From JBLHZY01 sp047631555 (lineage in GTDB: Bacteria; Pseudomonadota; Alphaproteobacteria; Rhodobacterales; Rhodobacteraceae): a stretch of DNA of 64,000 bases. Positions 17,918 through 26,470 of this stretch are shown piece by piece. The stretch spans positions 1,339,930 through 1,403,929 of the forward strand of contig JBLHZY010000001.1 of assembly GCA_047631555.1 (NCBI GenBank). Direction: 5' to 3'. The translations under genes were made by a program, and so were the position numbers. How positions within the stretch are numbered: position 1 is the stretch's first letter; each line of letters begins with the position of its first letter. Below the pieces are notes generated by a model. The model ran no database searches. It was not told the origin of the DNA and saw only the letters and a list, made by a program, of their open reading frames with translations.

Positions 17918-18376
17918 ATGGAACTCAAAGGCAGCCGCATCATCGCCGCCGATCGCGCCACTATCTGGGCGCATCTCAACAGCGCCGAAACCCTCAAAAC
18001 CTGCATCCCCGGCTGCTCGGAATTGACCGGCTCGCCCGCGGATGGGTTCGAGGCCGTGGTCACCCAAAAAGTCGGCCCGGTGAAGGCCACGTTTAAGGGC
18101 AAAGTCGTGCTTAGCGACGTCAAAGAGAACCAATCTTACCGCATCGATGGCGAGGGCACGGGCGGCGTTGCAGGCTTTGCCAAGGGCGGCGCATTTGTCT
18201 CGCTGGCAGACGCAGAAGACGGCGGCACCGAGCTGACATATGATGTTGAAGCCAAGGTCGGCGGCAAGATCGCGCAGCTTGGATCGCGCCTGATCAACGG
18301 CTTTGCCAAAAAGATGGCCGACAAGTTCTTTGAGAACTTTCAAACAACGGTCGAGGGCGGCCCCGAAGAAAGCTAA
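17918..18376 (+). CDS. CoxG-type SRPBCC family protein
   Basis: A 152-residue protein of the CO-dehydrogenase subunit G (CoxG) branch of the START/SRPBCC fold. The opening MELKGSRIIAADRATIWAHL, the CIPGCSELTG motif and the GTGGVAGFAKGGAFVSL strand are typical. CoxG proteins of CO oxidisers help place the enzyme at the membrane, but this copy is not beside coxMSL genes, and such stand-alone copies have unknown lipophilic ligands. AAAGGGAG precedes the ATG. A bidirectional terminator follows. Confidence 0.85.
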   Translation: MELKGSRIIAADRATIWAHLNSAETLKTCIPGCSELTGSPADGFEAVVTQKVGPVKATFKGKVVLSDVKENQSYRIDGEGTGGVAGFAKGGAFVSLADAEDGGTELTYDVEAKVGGKIAQLGSRLINGFAKKMADKFFENFQTTVEGGPEES

Positions 18377-18393
18377 GCCACTGTTAATCCATT

Positions 18394-18434
18394 AAAAAAG
18401 GCGCGCCGGGCAATCAAAGCCGAGCGCGCCTTTT
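18394..18434. terminator. Bidirectional terminator between coxG-like and ydcH-like genes
   Basis: AAAAGGCGCGC and GCGCGCCTTTT pair perfectly around a 17-base loop, with A-rich and T-rich flanks. It can end both converging genes. Confidence 0.85.
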
Positions 18435-18453
18435 GCTTTTTCAGCGCCCTGAT

Positions 18454-18696
18454 TTAGGCCGCTGCAACCAGCATCCTATAGAGATCATCTTTCAAAGCGC
18501 CGCGCTTTTTGCGCATCTCTTCATCCGCCATATCGCTGACCGGCGCGACATTGATCTCGGCGCGGTGCACCTCGCGATTGATCTCGTGATACTCCTCCAA
18601 AAGGCGGGCAAAATGGGCGTCATTGTTCTTCAGCGCGCTGATTTTCTCGGCCATATCTGGGAAATCATCGGCAAGCTCATGTGGTGTATGGGACAT
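18454..18696 (-). CDS. YdcH family (DUF465) small protein
   Basis: An 80-residue helical protein of the DUF465/YdcH family: the family core is recognisable in LKNNDAHFARLLEEYHEINREVHR (in part) and in the C-terminal MRKKRGALKDDLYRML. It should form a coiled-coil hairpin. Its role is unknown in all organisms. It has its own short transcription unit, converging on the coxG-like gene. Confidence 0.85.
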   Translation of the reverse strand: MSHTPHELADDFPDMAEKISALKNNDAHFARLLEEYHEINREVHRAEINVAPVSDMADEEMRKKRGALKDDLYRMLVAAA

Positions 18697-18765
18697 ATTG
18701 AAATACTCCTGTTTCGCTGTCCCCTAAAGGATAGCGCAGGGCCCCTTGCGCCGCTTTGCGCTGGA

Positions 18766-19686
18766 TCAAACCTTGGTCGCCATCGCCGCCGGCGTGATCG
18801 CGCGCCGCTTAAGCACCGCCTCGCGCCAGGTGATGAACGAAACCGAGGCCAAAATCAGCGCGCCCCCGGCGATCACCCAGATATCAACCCCTTCGCCAAA
18901 GGCAAAAAAGCCAAGCGCCGTTGCCCAAACCAGCTGAAGAAATGAGACCGGTTGCGTGACCGTGACCGGCGCCGCTTTGAAGGCCAAAGTCATCGTGTAA
19001 TGGCCCGCCGTCGCGATCGCCGCCGTCAGCGCCATCCAGCCCATTTGCGGCCCCGTCGGCACGATCCAAACCGCATAGGCAAACGGCGCAAGCCCAATGG
19101 CCACGGTGATCGACATCATCCCAACCACCAGCTCGGAGGGCAGCTCATCCGCCATGATTTTCGCGATCAGATAGCTCACCGCAAAAAGCATCGCCGCAAT
19201 CAGCATCGCCAAATGCCCGGCATCAATCGCCCGCACGCCGGGCCGCAGGATAATCATCGCCCCGAGCAGCGCCACAAGCACCGCGATGATCCGCCTCGCG
19301 GCCAGTTTTTCCTTAAGAAAAACAACGGCTAAGAGGGTAACATAAACAGGGCTGAGGTAATTCATCGCCGTGACTTCAGCAATCGGCAGCCGCGCCATTG
19401 AGAAAAACCAAAGCATCACCGCAATCGCATGTACCGCGCCGCGCAGCGCGAAAAACCGCAACTGGCGCGCATCCGGGCGCACGCGCAGCATCGGGCGCAG
19501 CAGCGGGATCAGGAAAAACAGCCCAAAGATATAGCGCAAAAACGCCGCCTCAGCCGCGGGCAATCCCGCCCCCACATAGCGCACAATCGCCGTCACACAG
19601 ACAAAAAGTGCGCCCGTAATAAGCATCCAAAGAACCCCCGCAACGGGGCGATTTTGGCCAACAACTGGGGAAATCGTTTCAGACAT
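18766..19686 (-). CDS. DMT-superfamily (EamA) transporter
   Basis: A 306-residue inner-membrane protein with ten predicted helices in two EamA repeats (first about residues 15-145, second about 160-290), as in drug/metabolite exporters such as RhaT/YdcZ-type permeases. The start MSETISPVVGQN was chosen over a longer frame because the extra 25 codons are arginine-rich and unlike the family. Substrate unknown. It follows the LysE-type gene on the same strand with a 38-bp gap. Confidence 0.85.
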   Translation of the reverse strand: MSETISPVVGQNRPVAGVLWMLITGALFVCVTAIVRYVGAGLPAAEAAFLRYIFGLFFLIPLLRPMLRVRPDARQLRFFALRGAVHAIAVMLWFFSMARLPIAEVTAMNYLSPVYVTLLAVVFLKEKLAARRIIAVLVALLGAMIILRPGVRAIDAGHLAMLIAAMLFAVSYLIAKIMADELPSELVVGMMSITVAIGLAPFAYAVWIVPTGPQMGWMALTAAIATAGHYTMTLAFKAAPVTVTQPVSFLQLVWATALGFFAFGEGVDIWVIAGGALILASVSFITWREAVLKRRAITPAAMATKV

Positions 19687-19724
19687 AGCGCGACTTGACC
19701 CCAAGCGCGCGCGCCGCGCAAGCC

Positions 19725-20327
19725 TTAAAACCCGCGCAAAAGCCCCAAAGCGATGGCCCACATAACCAGCCCAATTCCCGCATCAAGCCAGCGCCATGCG
19801 CGCGGCTCGGCAAACCAGGGGCGCAACAACCGCGCGCCGTAGCCCAATGAAAAGAAAAAGAAAAACGAGGCCGAAATCGCGCCCAAGCCAAACCAAAGCG
19901 CCTCATAGCGCAGCGAGACCGCGCCGATCAGCATCAATGTGTCGAGGTAAACATGCGGGTTAAGCCAAGTGAGCGCGAGGCAGATCAGCGCAGCCTGCCA
20001 AAGCCCGGCCTTTTCCTCCGAGGCCGGCTCAAGCCCGCCCTGCCCGCCGCGCCATGCCGCCAAAAGCGAACGCGCGCCGTAGATCAGCAAAAACGCCGCC
20101 CCCGCAATCCGCATGATCGGCGCAAGCTTGGGCAAGGCCGCACCAAGGCGCGCAAATCCGCCAACCCCAATGCTGATCAAAACCGCGTCAGAGATCGCAC
20201 AGATCAGCACGACCGCAAGGACATGCTGCCCGCGCAGCCCTTGGCGCAAAACAAAGGCGTTCTGCGCCCCAATAGCAAGGATCAGGCTAAAGCTCGTCGC
20301 AAAGCCAACGATCACTGAATTCAACAT
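19725..20327 (-). CDS. LysE/ArgO family amino-acid exporter
   Basis: A 200-residue six-helix inner-membrane exporter of the LysE superfamily, closest to the LysE/ArgO basic-amino-acid branch: AIGAQNAFVLRQGL near residue 20 is the family signature, and NPHVYLDTLMLIGA near 122 is the second conserved loop. It would export lysine or arginine. No dedicated LysG/ArgP regulator is adjacent. Confidence 0.88.
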   Translation of the reverse strand: MLNSVIVGFATSFSLILAIGAQNAFVLRQGLRGQHVLAVVLICAISDAVLISIGVGGFARLGAALPKLAPIMRIAGAAFLLIYGARSLLAAWRGGQGGLEPASEEKAGLWQAALICLALTWLNPHVYLDTLMLIGAVSLRYEALWFGLGAISASFFFFFSLGYGARLLRPWFAEPRAWRWLDAGIGLVMWAIALGLLRGF

Positions 20328-20350
20328 GTTAACCCCCTTGGAAAACAGGC

Positions 20351-20379
20351 AAAAAGGCGGCCCCGAAGAGCCGCCTTTC
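20351..20379 (-). terminator. Terminator downstream of yebC
   Basis: Read on the minus strand, AAAGGCGG and CCGCCTTT pair across a short loop and are followed by T residues, 64 bp past the yebC stop. The hairpin is symmetrical but only the minus side has the T-run. Confidence 0.75.
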
Positions 20380-20442
20380 GCAGATCAGCCGACCACAGCG
20401 CTTTTGCAGATGTGCCTCCCAACACATCCGCAAAAGCCGCGA

Positions 20443-21183
20443 TCACAGCTGAGCCATCACCTCGTCAGAAGCGTCGAAATTGGTCGTTACTTTCTGAACA
20501 TCGTCATCATCTTCAAGCGCATCGATCAGCTTCATCAGCTTCTCCATACCCTCAAGATCAAGCTCGGTGGTGATATTGGGTTTCCAGATCAGTTTGGAGG
20601 TTTCGCTTTCGCCAAGCGCGGCTTCCAAAGCATTGGAAACTTCGTTCAAATCCGTGTCCGTGCAATAAATCACATGCCCGTCTTCTGAGCTCTCAACATC
20701 TTCCGCACCGGCTTCGATTGCGGCCATCATTACTGTATCTGCATCCCCAACGGAGGCGGGATAAACAACTTCACCCTTGCGATCGAACATGAAGCTAACC
20801 GAGCCGGTTTCGCCAAGATTGCCGCCGCTTTTGGTGAAGGTCGAGCGCACCGAAGAAGCGGTGCGATTGCGGTTGTCTGTCATCGCTTCCACGATCACCG
20901 CAACGCCATTGGGGCCATAGCCTTCATAGCGAATTTCGTCGTAATTCTCCGCGTCGCCGCCCATGGATTTCTTGATCGCGCGATCAATAACATCCTTAGG
21001 AACCGATTGCGATTTGGCCTCTTTAACGGCCATGCGCAGGCGGGGGTTTTTATCGGGGTCTGGGTCGCCCATTTTGGCGGCCACGGTGATCTCTTTGGCG
21101 AGCTTGGAAAAGAGCTTTGAGCGAAGCTTATCCTGGCGCCCTTTGCGGTGCTGGATATTTGCCCATTTTGAGTGGCCTGCCAT
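20443..21183 (-). CDS. yebC: YebC/PmpR family protein
   Basis: A 246-residue YebC-family protein (MAGHSKWANIQHRKGRQD start, GGDAENYDEIRYEGYGPNGV and SVSFMFDRKGEV signatures). Originally described as DNA-binding transcriptional regulators, and more recently linked to translation of difficult proline-rich sequences by the ribosome. Acidic C-terminal region DALEDDDDVQKV is normal. Cytoplasmic. It stands alone with its own terminator. Confidence 0.95.
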   Translation of the reverse strand: MAGHSKWANIQHRKGRQDKLRSKLFSKLAKEITVAAKMGDPDPDKNPRLRMAVKEAKSQSVPKDVIDRAIKKSMGGDAENYDEIRYEGYGPNGVAVIVEAMTDNRNRTASSVRSTFTKSGGNLGETGSVSFMFDRKGEVVYPASVGDADTVMMAAIEAGAEDVESSEDGHVIYCTDTDLNEVSNALEAALGESETSKLIWKPNITTELDLEGMEKLMKLIDALEDDDDVQKVTTNFDASDEVMAQL

Positions 21184-21270
21184 GAGAGACTCCGATTAGA
21201 AAATACGTCCGCGCAGATATATGTCAGGCCGGGGCATGGGCGCAACCCCAGCGTTACCGCGCGGCAATTC

Positions 21271-21528
21271 TTAGGGTTTGCCTGCCGCGCGTCGTGCCCC
21301 GAGCCAAAGCAAAAGCCCGAGCATCAAGCTGGCCAGACCAAAGCCAAATCCCGCCCCGCCCGCCTGAAGCAGCGCGAATTTCAGCCCTTGCCGCGAGCTG
21401 CCATCGCTGGCCTCCCAGCCCAGATTGAGCCCGGTGAAAAACGCGCCCACCCCAAGCAAAAGCAGCCCGGCCCCGATGATCATCAGGCGGCGCGCGAGGC
21501 GGCGTTTATCATTCGCAGTGCTGCTCAT
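21271..21528 (-). CDS. Small two-helix membrane protein, unknown function
   Basis: An 85-residue protein with two hydrophobic helices (about residues 15-35 and 52-77) separated by a short polar loop containing GLNLGWEASDGSSRQG, and a basic N-terminus and C-terminus, suggesting both ends face the cytoplasm. It starts 10 bp after the SLC13 permease stop and is likely cotranscribed. Not recognised. Confidence 0.6.
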   Translation of the reverse strand: MSSTANDKRRLARRLMIIGAGLLLLGVGAFFTGLNLGWEASDGSSRQGLKFALLQAGGAGFGFGLASLMLGLLLWLGARRAAGKP

Positions 21529-21538
21529 TCCGCCTGCC

Positions 21539-23320
21539 TCACATCGGCCAAAGGATCGGGATCAGCGCCGAGGCCAGCAAACCGACAGAAATATTCAAAG
21601 GGATGCCTACCTTCATGAAATCAGTGAATTTATAGCCGCCGGGGCCATAGACCAGCATATTGGTTTGATAGCCAATCGGCGTGGCAAAAGAGGCCGAGGC
21701 CGCCACCATCACCGCCACCACCAATGCGCGCGGATCGATGCCCATATGCTGGGCCAAGCCGATGGCAATTGGGGTCACAACCACCGCCACCGCATTGTTT
21801 GAAACCAGCTCGGTGAGCAAGGAGGTGAGCAGGTAAATCGCCCAGACAACAAAGAAGCCCGGCAGGCCTTCAAGCATGGGGGCCACGCCCGAGACGATCA
21901 GCTTGACCGCGCCCGATGCCTCAAGCGCCGCCCCGATGGCCAGCATCGCAAAGATCAGCGCCAGCAGCCGCCCATCGACAAAGGAAAACGCCTCCTCGGC
22001 ATCAATGCAGCGGGTGATCAAAACGACCGCCACCGCAAGGATCGAGATCAGCAGAATGGGCGCCGCTCCAAGGGCCGCCAAAAGCACAATCCCAAACATC
22101 GCAGCCAGCGCAACCGGCGCATGACGGCGGCGAAAAGCCCGCGCCGAGGGGTGCGAAACATCGACCATATCCATATCCGCCGCGAGGCGTTGAATATCGC
22201 CCGGCGCGCCCTCAAGCAGCAACGTATCGCCAACGCGCACGACCAATTCTTCCAACTGGCGCCCGATATTTTGGTTCCGCCGATGCACCGCCAGCGTATA
22301 AACCCCGTATCTACGCCGCAGCCGCATCGAGCCAAGCGAACGCCCAATCATCCGGCAGCCCGGTGTGATCAGCACCTCAACGGTCGTGGTTTCAACGGCC
22401 GAAACCTGATCAACCCGTTTGAGGCTTTTGGTGCGTTGCAGGCTCAACAGTTCGGTCATCTGGGTGCGCAAAACGACCCGATCCCCGGTTTGCAAAATCA
22501 CTTCGCCCATGTTGCGCCGCAGCGATTCATCGCCCCGCACCACATCAATAAGCCGCACCCCATCGCGCTTAAACAGCTGAACCCCAGCCACCTCGCGCCC
22601 GATCAAATCGCTCTCGGGCGGGATCACCGCCTCGGTGAAAAACTTCATCTTAGAGCGCCCACCCGATAGCAATTGGGCCATGGAATCGCGCTCGGGCAGC
22701 AGCTTGGAGCCAAAGATGCGCAGGTAAAGCATCCCCCAAATCACCAAAACAATTGCCAGCGGCGTGACCTCAAAAATCGTGAAAGCTTCCATGCCTTGGG
22801 CGCGCGCCACCCCATCCACCAGCAGGTTTGTCGAGGTCCCGATCAGCGTCAAAGAGCCGCCAAGGATCGCCGCATAAGACAGCGGGATCAACAGCTTAGA
22901 GGGCGCGACCCCAACCTTGCCCGCCATCTGAACAAACACTGGGATCATCACCACAACAACCGGCGTGTTGGAAACAAAGGCGGAAGCGATGATCACAAAC
23001 GCCATGAGCGCGGCAATGGCCACACGCGGCCGCGTTGCCGCTTGGCGTTCGGCCGATTTGGTAAACCAATCCAGCGCGCCTGTGCGCACCAAAGCCCCCA
23101 TAACGATAAACATCGCCGCGATCGTCCAAGGGGCCGGGTTTGACAACACCCCAAGCGCCTTTTCATAGGGCAAAACCCCCGTCGCCAGCATCACCGCCGC
23201 GCCGCCAATCGCGATCACCTCGGCCGGGTAGCGTTCGCGCACAAAGAGCACAAACATCACAACCACAACCAGTAGCGCCAAAAGCGCCTCGCCCAAAGGG
23301 CTGAATTCAAATGCCATCAT
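21539..23320 (-). CDS. SLC13-family permease with two TrkA-C (RCK_C) domains
   Basis: A 593-residue inner-membrane transporter of the SLC13/DASS type. Membrane helices at both ends flank a cytoplasmic centre with two RCK_C ligand-binding domains (about residues 200-290 and 300-375; FKRDGVRLIDVVRGDES and CRMIGRSLGSMRLRR). The conserved SNNAVAVVVTPIAI and SNTPVVVVMIPVF hairpin motifs are present. Homologues move sulfate, phosphate or dicarboxylates. Two adjacent ATG codons (23320, 23317) are both possible starts. Confidence 0.85.
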   Translation of the reverse strand: MMAFEFSPLGEALLALLVVVVMFVLFVRERYPAEVIAIGGAAVMLATGVLPYEKALGVLSNPAPWTIAAMFIVMGALVRTGALDWFTKSAERQAATRPRVAIAALMAFVIIASAFVSNTPVVVVMIPVFVQMAGKVGVAPSKLLIPLSYAAILGGSLTLIGTSTNLLVDGVARAQGMEAFTIFEVTPLAIVLVIWGMLYLRIFGSKLLPERDSMAQLLSGGRSKMKFFTEAVIPPESDLIGREVAGVQLFKRDGVRLIDVVRGDESLRRNMGEVILQTGDRVVLRTQMTELLSLQRTKSLKRVDQVSAVETTTVEVLITPGCRMIGRSLGSMRLRRRYGVYTLAVHRRNQNIGRQLEELVVRVGDTLLLEGAPGDIQRLAADMDMVDVSHPSARAFRRRHAPVALAAMFGIVLLAALGAAPILLISILAVAVVLITRCIDAEEAFSFVDGRLLALIFAMLAIGAALEASGAVKLIVSGVAPMLEGLPGFFVVWAIYLLTSLLTELVSNNAVAVVVTPIAIGLAQHMGIDPRALVVAVMVAASASFATPIGYQTNMLVYGPGGYKFTDFMKVGIPLNISVGLLASALIPILWPM

Positions 23321-23476
23321 AATCCGATGAACCGCCCCAAATTCCATTGCCCAGCATCATCGCGGTTTGCGCGCAGCGCTGCAAGCAAAGGATGCAATCG
23401 CGCGCAATTTCGCGCCAGATTTCGGCGTCTTAGCGCGCGCGGGCAGGTCTTAGCGCGTGCGGGCACGATGCGCGTT

Positions 23477-24292
23477 CTATTCAGGTGTGCTTTGCTCAAG
23501 CCGCCCGCCGTGACGGATCATCTTGATGCGGATGGCTTTGCCGGTGCGATCATCGGTTTCAACATAAAGCCCTGAAAGGGTTGCTTCGCCCTCGGCCGGT
23601 TGAAAGCGGGTCTTGCCCATGCCGGTGACAAAGCGGCGCAACGGCTCGGCCTTATCCATCCCGATCACCGAATTATAATCGCCGCACATGCCCGCATCCG
23701 ATTGAAACGCCGTGCCGCCGGGCAGGATTTGCGCATCCGCCGTGGCCACATGGGTATGCGTGCCAACAACGATGCTGGCGCGGCCATCGCAAAAATGCCC
23801 CATGCCCATCTTCTCTGAGGTCGCTTCGCAGTGCATATCAATCAAGCTCGCTTGAACCGCCCCGCCAAGGGGATGCGCGCGAAGCATCTGATCGGCCGCA
23901 GAAAACGGATCATCAAAGGCGCGCTTCATAAAGACTTGCCCCAAGATCTGCCCAACCAAGACCTTGCGCCCGCGCGTCGCTTCAAAAACCCGTGCGCCGC
24001 GCCCCGGCGCGCCTTTGGCAAAGTTTACCGGGCGAATGATCCGCGGCTCGCTTTCGGCAAATTGCATCATGTCGCGCTGATCAAACGCGTGATCGCCAAG
24101 GGTGATGCAATCGGCGCCCGCCTCGAGGATCAGCTTGGCGTGATCGCCGGAAAGCCCTGCCCCATTGGTCGCGTTCTCGCCGTTCACCACGACAAAATCG
24201 AGCGCCCATTCTTTTCGCAAAGCGGGCAAGCGCTCTGAAATTGCTTTGCGGCCTGTGCGGCCAACGACATCACCAAGGAAGAGAATTTTCAT
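23477..24292 (-). CDS. YmdB-type metallophosphoesterase (TIGR00282 family)
   Basis: A 271-residue calcineurin-like phosphoesterase. Metal-ligand motifs are LGDVVGRTGR at residues 5-14, NGENATNGAG near 40, GDHAFDQ near 66 and VGTHTHVATADAQILPGG near 175. Family members (B. subtilis YmdB) hydrolyse 2',3'-cyclic AMP. The start MKILFLGD is set at the beginning of the fold. It follows the 5-formyl-THF cyclo-ligase by 84 bp on the same strand. Confidence 0.9.
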   Translation of the reverse strand: MKILFLGDVVGRTGRKAISERLPALRKEWALDFVVVNGENATNGAGLSGDHAKLILEAGADCITLGDHAFDQRDMMQFAESEPRIIRPVNFAKGAPGRGARVFEATRGRKVLVGQILGQVFMKRAFDDPFSAADQMLRAHPLGGAVQASLIDMHCEATSEKMGMGHFCDGRASIVVGTHTHVATADAQILPGGTAFQSDAGMCGDYNSVIGMDKAEPLRRFVTGMGKTRFQPAEGEATLSGLYVETDDRTGKAIRIKMIRHGGRLEQSTPE

Positions 24293-24376
24293 GCTGGTCT
24301 TGCTAGGGCCAGATCGCCTTGTGCGCAAGGGCCGACAGGGCGACAGCCTGTCGCGGGATCGCGAACAATCGCGCCC

Positions 24377-24949
24377 TTAGCGAAAGGTCAGCACCTCGGC
24401 CTCGGTCACAATCGCGTTGAGCGGCTGATCGTAAGTGCCGACCGGAATGCGCTTGGCCTCCTGCGCGGCATAGGCAAAACCGACGGCAAAAAGATCGCGG
24501 TGACGCTTGCGCAGCGCCTCGAGCGTGCGGTCATAAAAGCCGCCGCCATAGCCAAGCCTGCGCCCCTTGCGATCAAAGGCCACAAGCGGAACGATCAAAA
24601 CTTCTGGCTCGATCAACGCGCCCTTTACCGGGACCTGCGTGCCAAATTCATGCGCTTCAAGCGCGCCGCCGGGAAGCCATTGGCGAAACTCAAGCGCTTC
24701 CCCCTTGCCGACAATAACCGGAACGCCGACAGGGCCAAAGGCGGCCATCCTCTCCATCGCCGGGCGCGGATCGATCTCGCTGCGCATCGGCAAATAGCCG
24801 GCAATGGGCCGCCCCTTATGGGGGGTCAAAAACGCGCCCAACAGCTGCGCGGCCATGGCGGATCGGGCCGCATCTTGGGCCGCATCGCGCCGCGCAATCG
24901 CCTCGCGCCTCTGCCCGCGCTTTTCAATATCTGTGATATCGACGTTCAA
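24377..24949 (-). CDS. 5-formyltetrahydrofolate cyclo-ligase
   Basis: ATP-dependent conversion of 5-formyl-THF to 5,10-methenyl-THF, clearing an inhibitory folate. The 190-residue product has the family signature GYGGGFYDRTLEAL near residue 134 and the earlier GYLPMRSEIDPRPAM substrate/ATP region near 47. The gene overlaps the end of mgtE by four bases, so the two are translationally coupled. Confidence 0.93.
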   Translation of the reverse strand: MNVDITDIEKRGQRREAIARRDAAQDAARSAMAAQLLGAFLTPHKGRPIAGYLPMRSEIDPRPAMERMAAFGPVGVPVIVGKGEALEFRQWLPGGALEAHEFGTQVPVKGALIEPEVLIVPLVAFDRKGRRLGYGGGFYDRTLEALRKRHRDLFAVGFAYAAQEAKRIPVGTYDQPLNAIVTEAEVLTFR

Positions 24950-26346
24950 AACAAAACCATCGCTGCAAGCCCCAAAAAGGCCAAGAAACCAACCACATCC
25001 GTGACCGTCGTCACGAACGCCCCCGAGGCCAGCGCCGGATCAACACCGGCGCGATCAAGCAGAACCGGGACCAAAATCCCCGCCAAACCTGCCACCACAA
25101 GATTGATCACCATCGCCGCTGCAATCACCAATCCAAGCGCCGGCGAGCCAAACCAAAACAGCCCCACAAGCCCCATCACCACCGCAAATATCAGCCCATT
25201 GGCAAGGCCCACAAGCACTTCGCGGCGAATAACCCGCCAAACGTTGCTGCCTGTGAGGTCGCGCGTCGCAATCGCCCGTACGGCAACCGTCAGGCTCTGC
25301 GTGCCCGCATTGCCGCCCATCGAGGCGACAATCGGCATCAAAACCGCAAGCGCCACATAGGCCGAGATCGTCGCCTCAAACTGCGCAATCACCAGCGAAG
25401 CAAGGATCGCCGTGACCAGATTAACCGCCAACCAAGGCAGGCGCGCACGCGTCGTCTCGATCACTTTATCCGCCAGTGAGCCTTCGCCAACCCCAGCCAA
25501 GCGCATGATATCTTCTTCATGCTCATCGTCCATAACGGCCATGGCATCATCAATCGTGATCATCCCCACGAGCCGCTCGTTTTCATCGACAACAGGGGCC
25601 GAAATCAGGTGATACTGGTTAAACGCATAGGCCACATCGCTTTCGGGTTCATTGACCTCAAAGGTGCGAAAACTATGCTCTGCCATGTCTTTGAGCGGCG
25701 TCTTGCGCGGGTGCGAAAGCATCCGCCCGAGCGTGACATATCCAACCGGGCGCAGGCGCGGATCAACCAGAACCATATGGTAAAACTGCTCCGGCAAATC
25801 CTCATTTGCGCGCATATAATCAATGGCTTCGCCAACAGTCCAATGCTCGGGCGCCATCACAACTTCGCGCTGCATGAGGCGACCGGCGGAATATTCCGGA
25901 TAGGTCAGCGATTGCTCAACCGCGACCCGATCCGCATCCGCAAGCGCATCAAGGATCGTCTCTTGTTGCCCCGCTTCAAGATCCTCAAGCAGATCGACAA
26001 CATCATCACTATCAAGCTCACGCACCGCATCAGCAAGAACCTCGGGCCGCAGCGCGCCAATAACCTCTTCGCGGATGCTTTCATCCAACTCCGAGAGGAT
26101 TTCCCCATCAAATTCGCGGTCATAAAGCTGAACCAACTGGCGCCGGTCGGCCGGGTTGATCTGCTCCAAAAGGTCGGCGATGTCGGCCGCGTGCATCGGC
26201 TCCATCAGCGCGGTCAAAAGTTCGGGATCGCCCGCCTCAACGGCCTCCAAAACGGCCGCAACCGCGCGCTTATCAAGCGCATAGTTGTCCTGCTCGCCCT
26301 CAACCTCGGCCAGCGCCAACTCTTGATCTTGTGTATGCTCGTCCAT
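24946..26346 (-). CDS. mgtE: Magnesium transporter MgtE
   Basis: A 466-residue Mg2+ channel: N-terminal acidic superhelical domain (about residues 30-140), two CBS domains (about 145-270, with the metal-sensing acidic residues around DDEHEEDIMRLAGVGEG) and five transmembrane helices forming the pore (about 295-466, IVASMGGNAGTQSL motif). In known MgtE, Mg2+ binding between the CBS and N domains closes the channel. The 124-bp gap upstream is shared with the divergent guanine deaminase gene. Confidence 0.93.
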   Translation of the reverse strand: MDEHTQDQELALAEVEGEQDNYALDKRAVAAVLEAVEAGDPELLTALMEPMHAADIADLLEQINPADRRQLVQLYDREFDGEILSELDESIREEVIGALRPEVLADAVRELDSDDVVDLLEDLEAGQQETILDALADADRVAVEQSLTYPEYSAGRLMQREVVMAPEHWTVGEAIDYMRANEDLPEQFYHMVLVDPRLRPVGYVTLGRMLSHPRKTPLKDMAEHSFRTFEVNEPESDVAYAFNQYHLISAPVVDENERLVGMITIDDAMAVMDDEHEEDIMRLAGVGEGSLADKVIETTRARLPWLAVNLVTAILASLVIAQFEATISAYVALAVLMPIVASMGGNAGTQSLTVAVRAIATRDLTGSNVWRVIRREVLVGLANGLIFAVVMGLVGLFWFGSPALGLVIAAAMVINLVVAGLAGILVPVLLDRAGVDPALASGAFVTTVTDVVGFLAFLGLAAMVLF

Positions 26347-26470
26347 AACAGCCGCCTTGTCTGCTCGCTGCGCACAGCATAGATCAGCCCTTTGCTAAGA
26401 AACAGAGGCAAGCACGATTTACCTTACAGAAATCGCGCCCTAATCTGCCCCGATAAAACAGGAGGCCCCC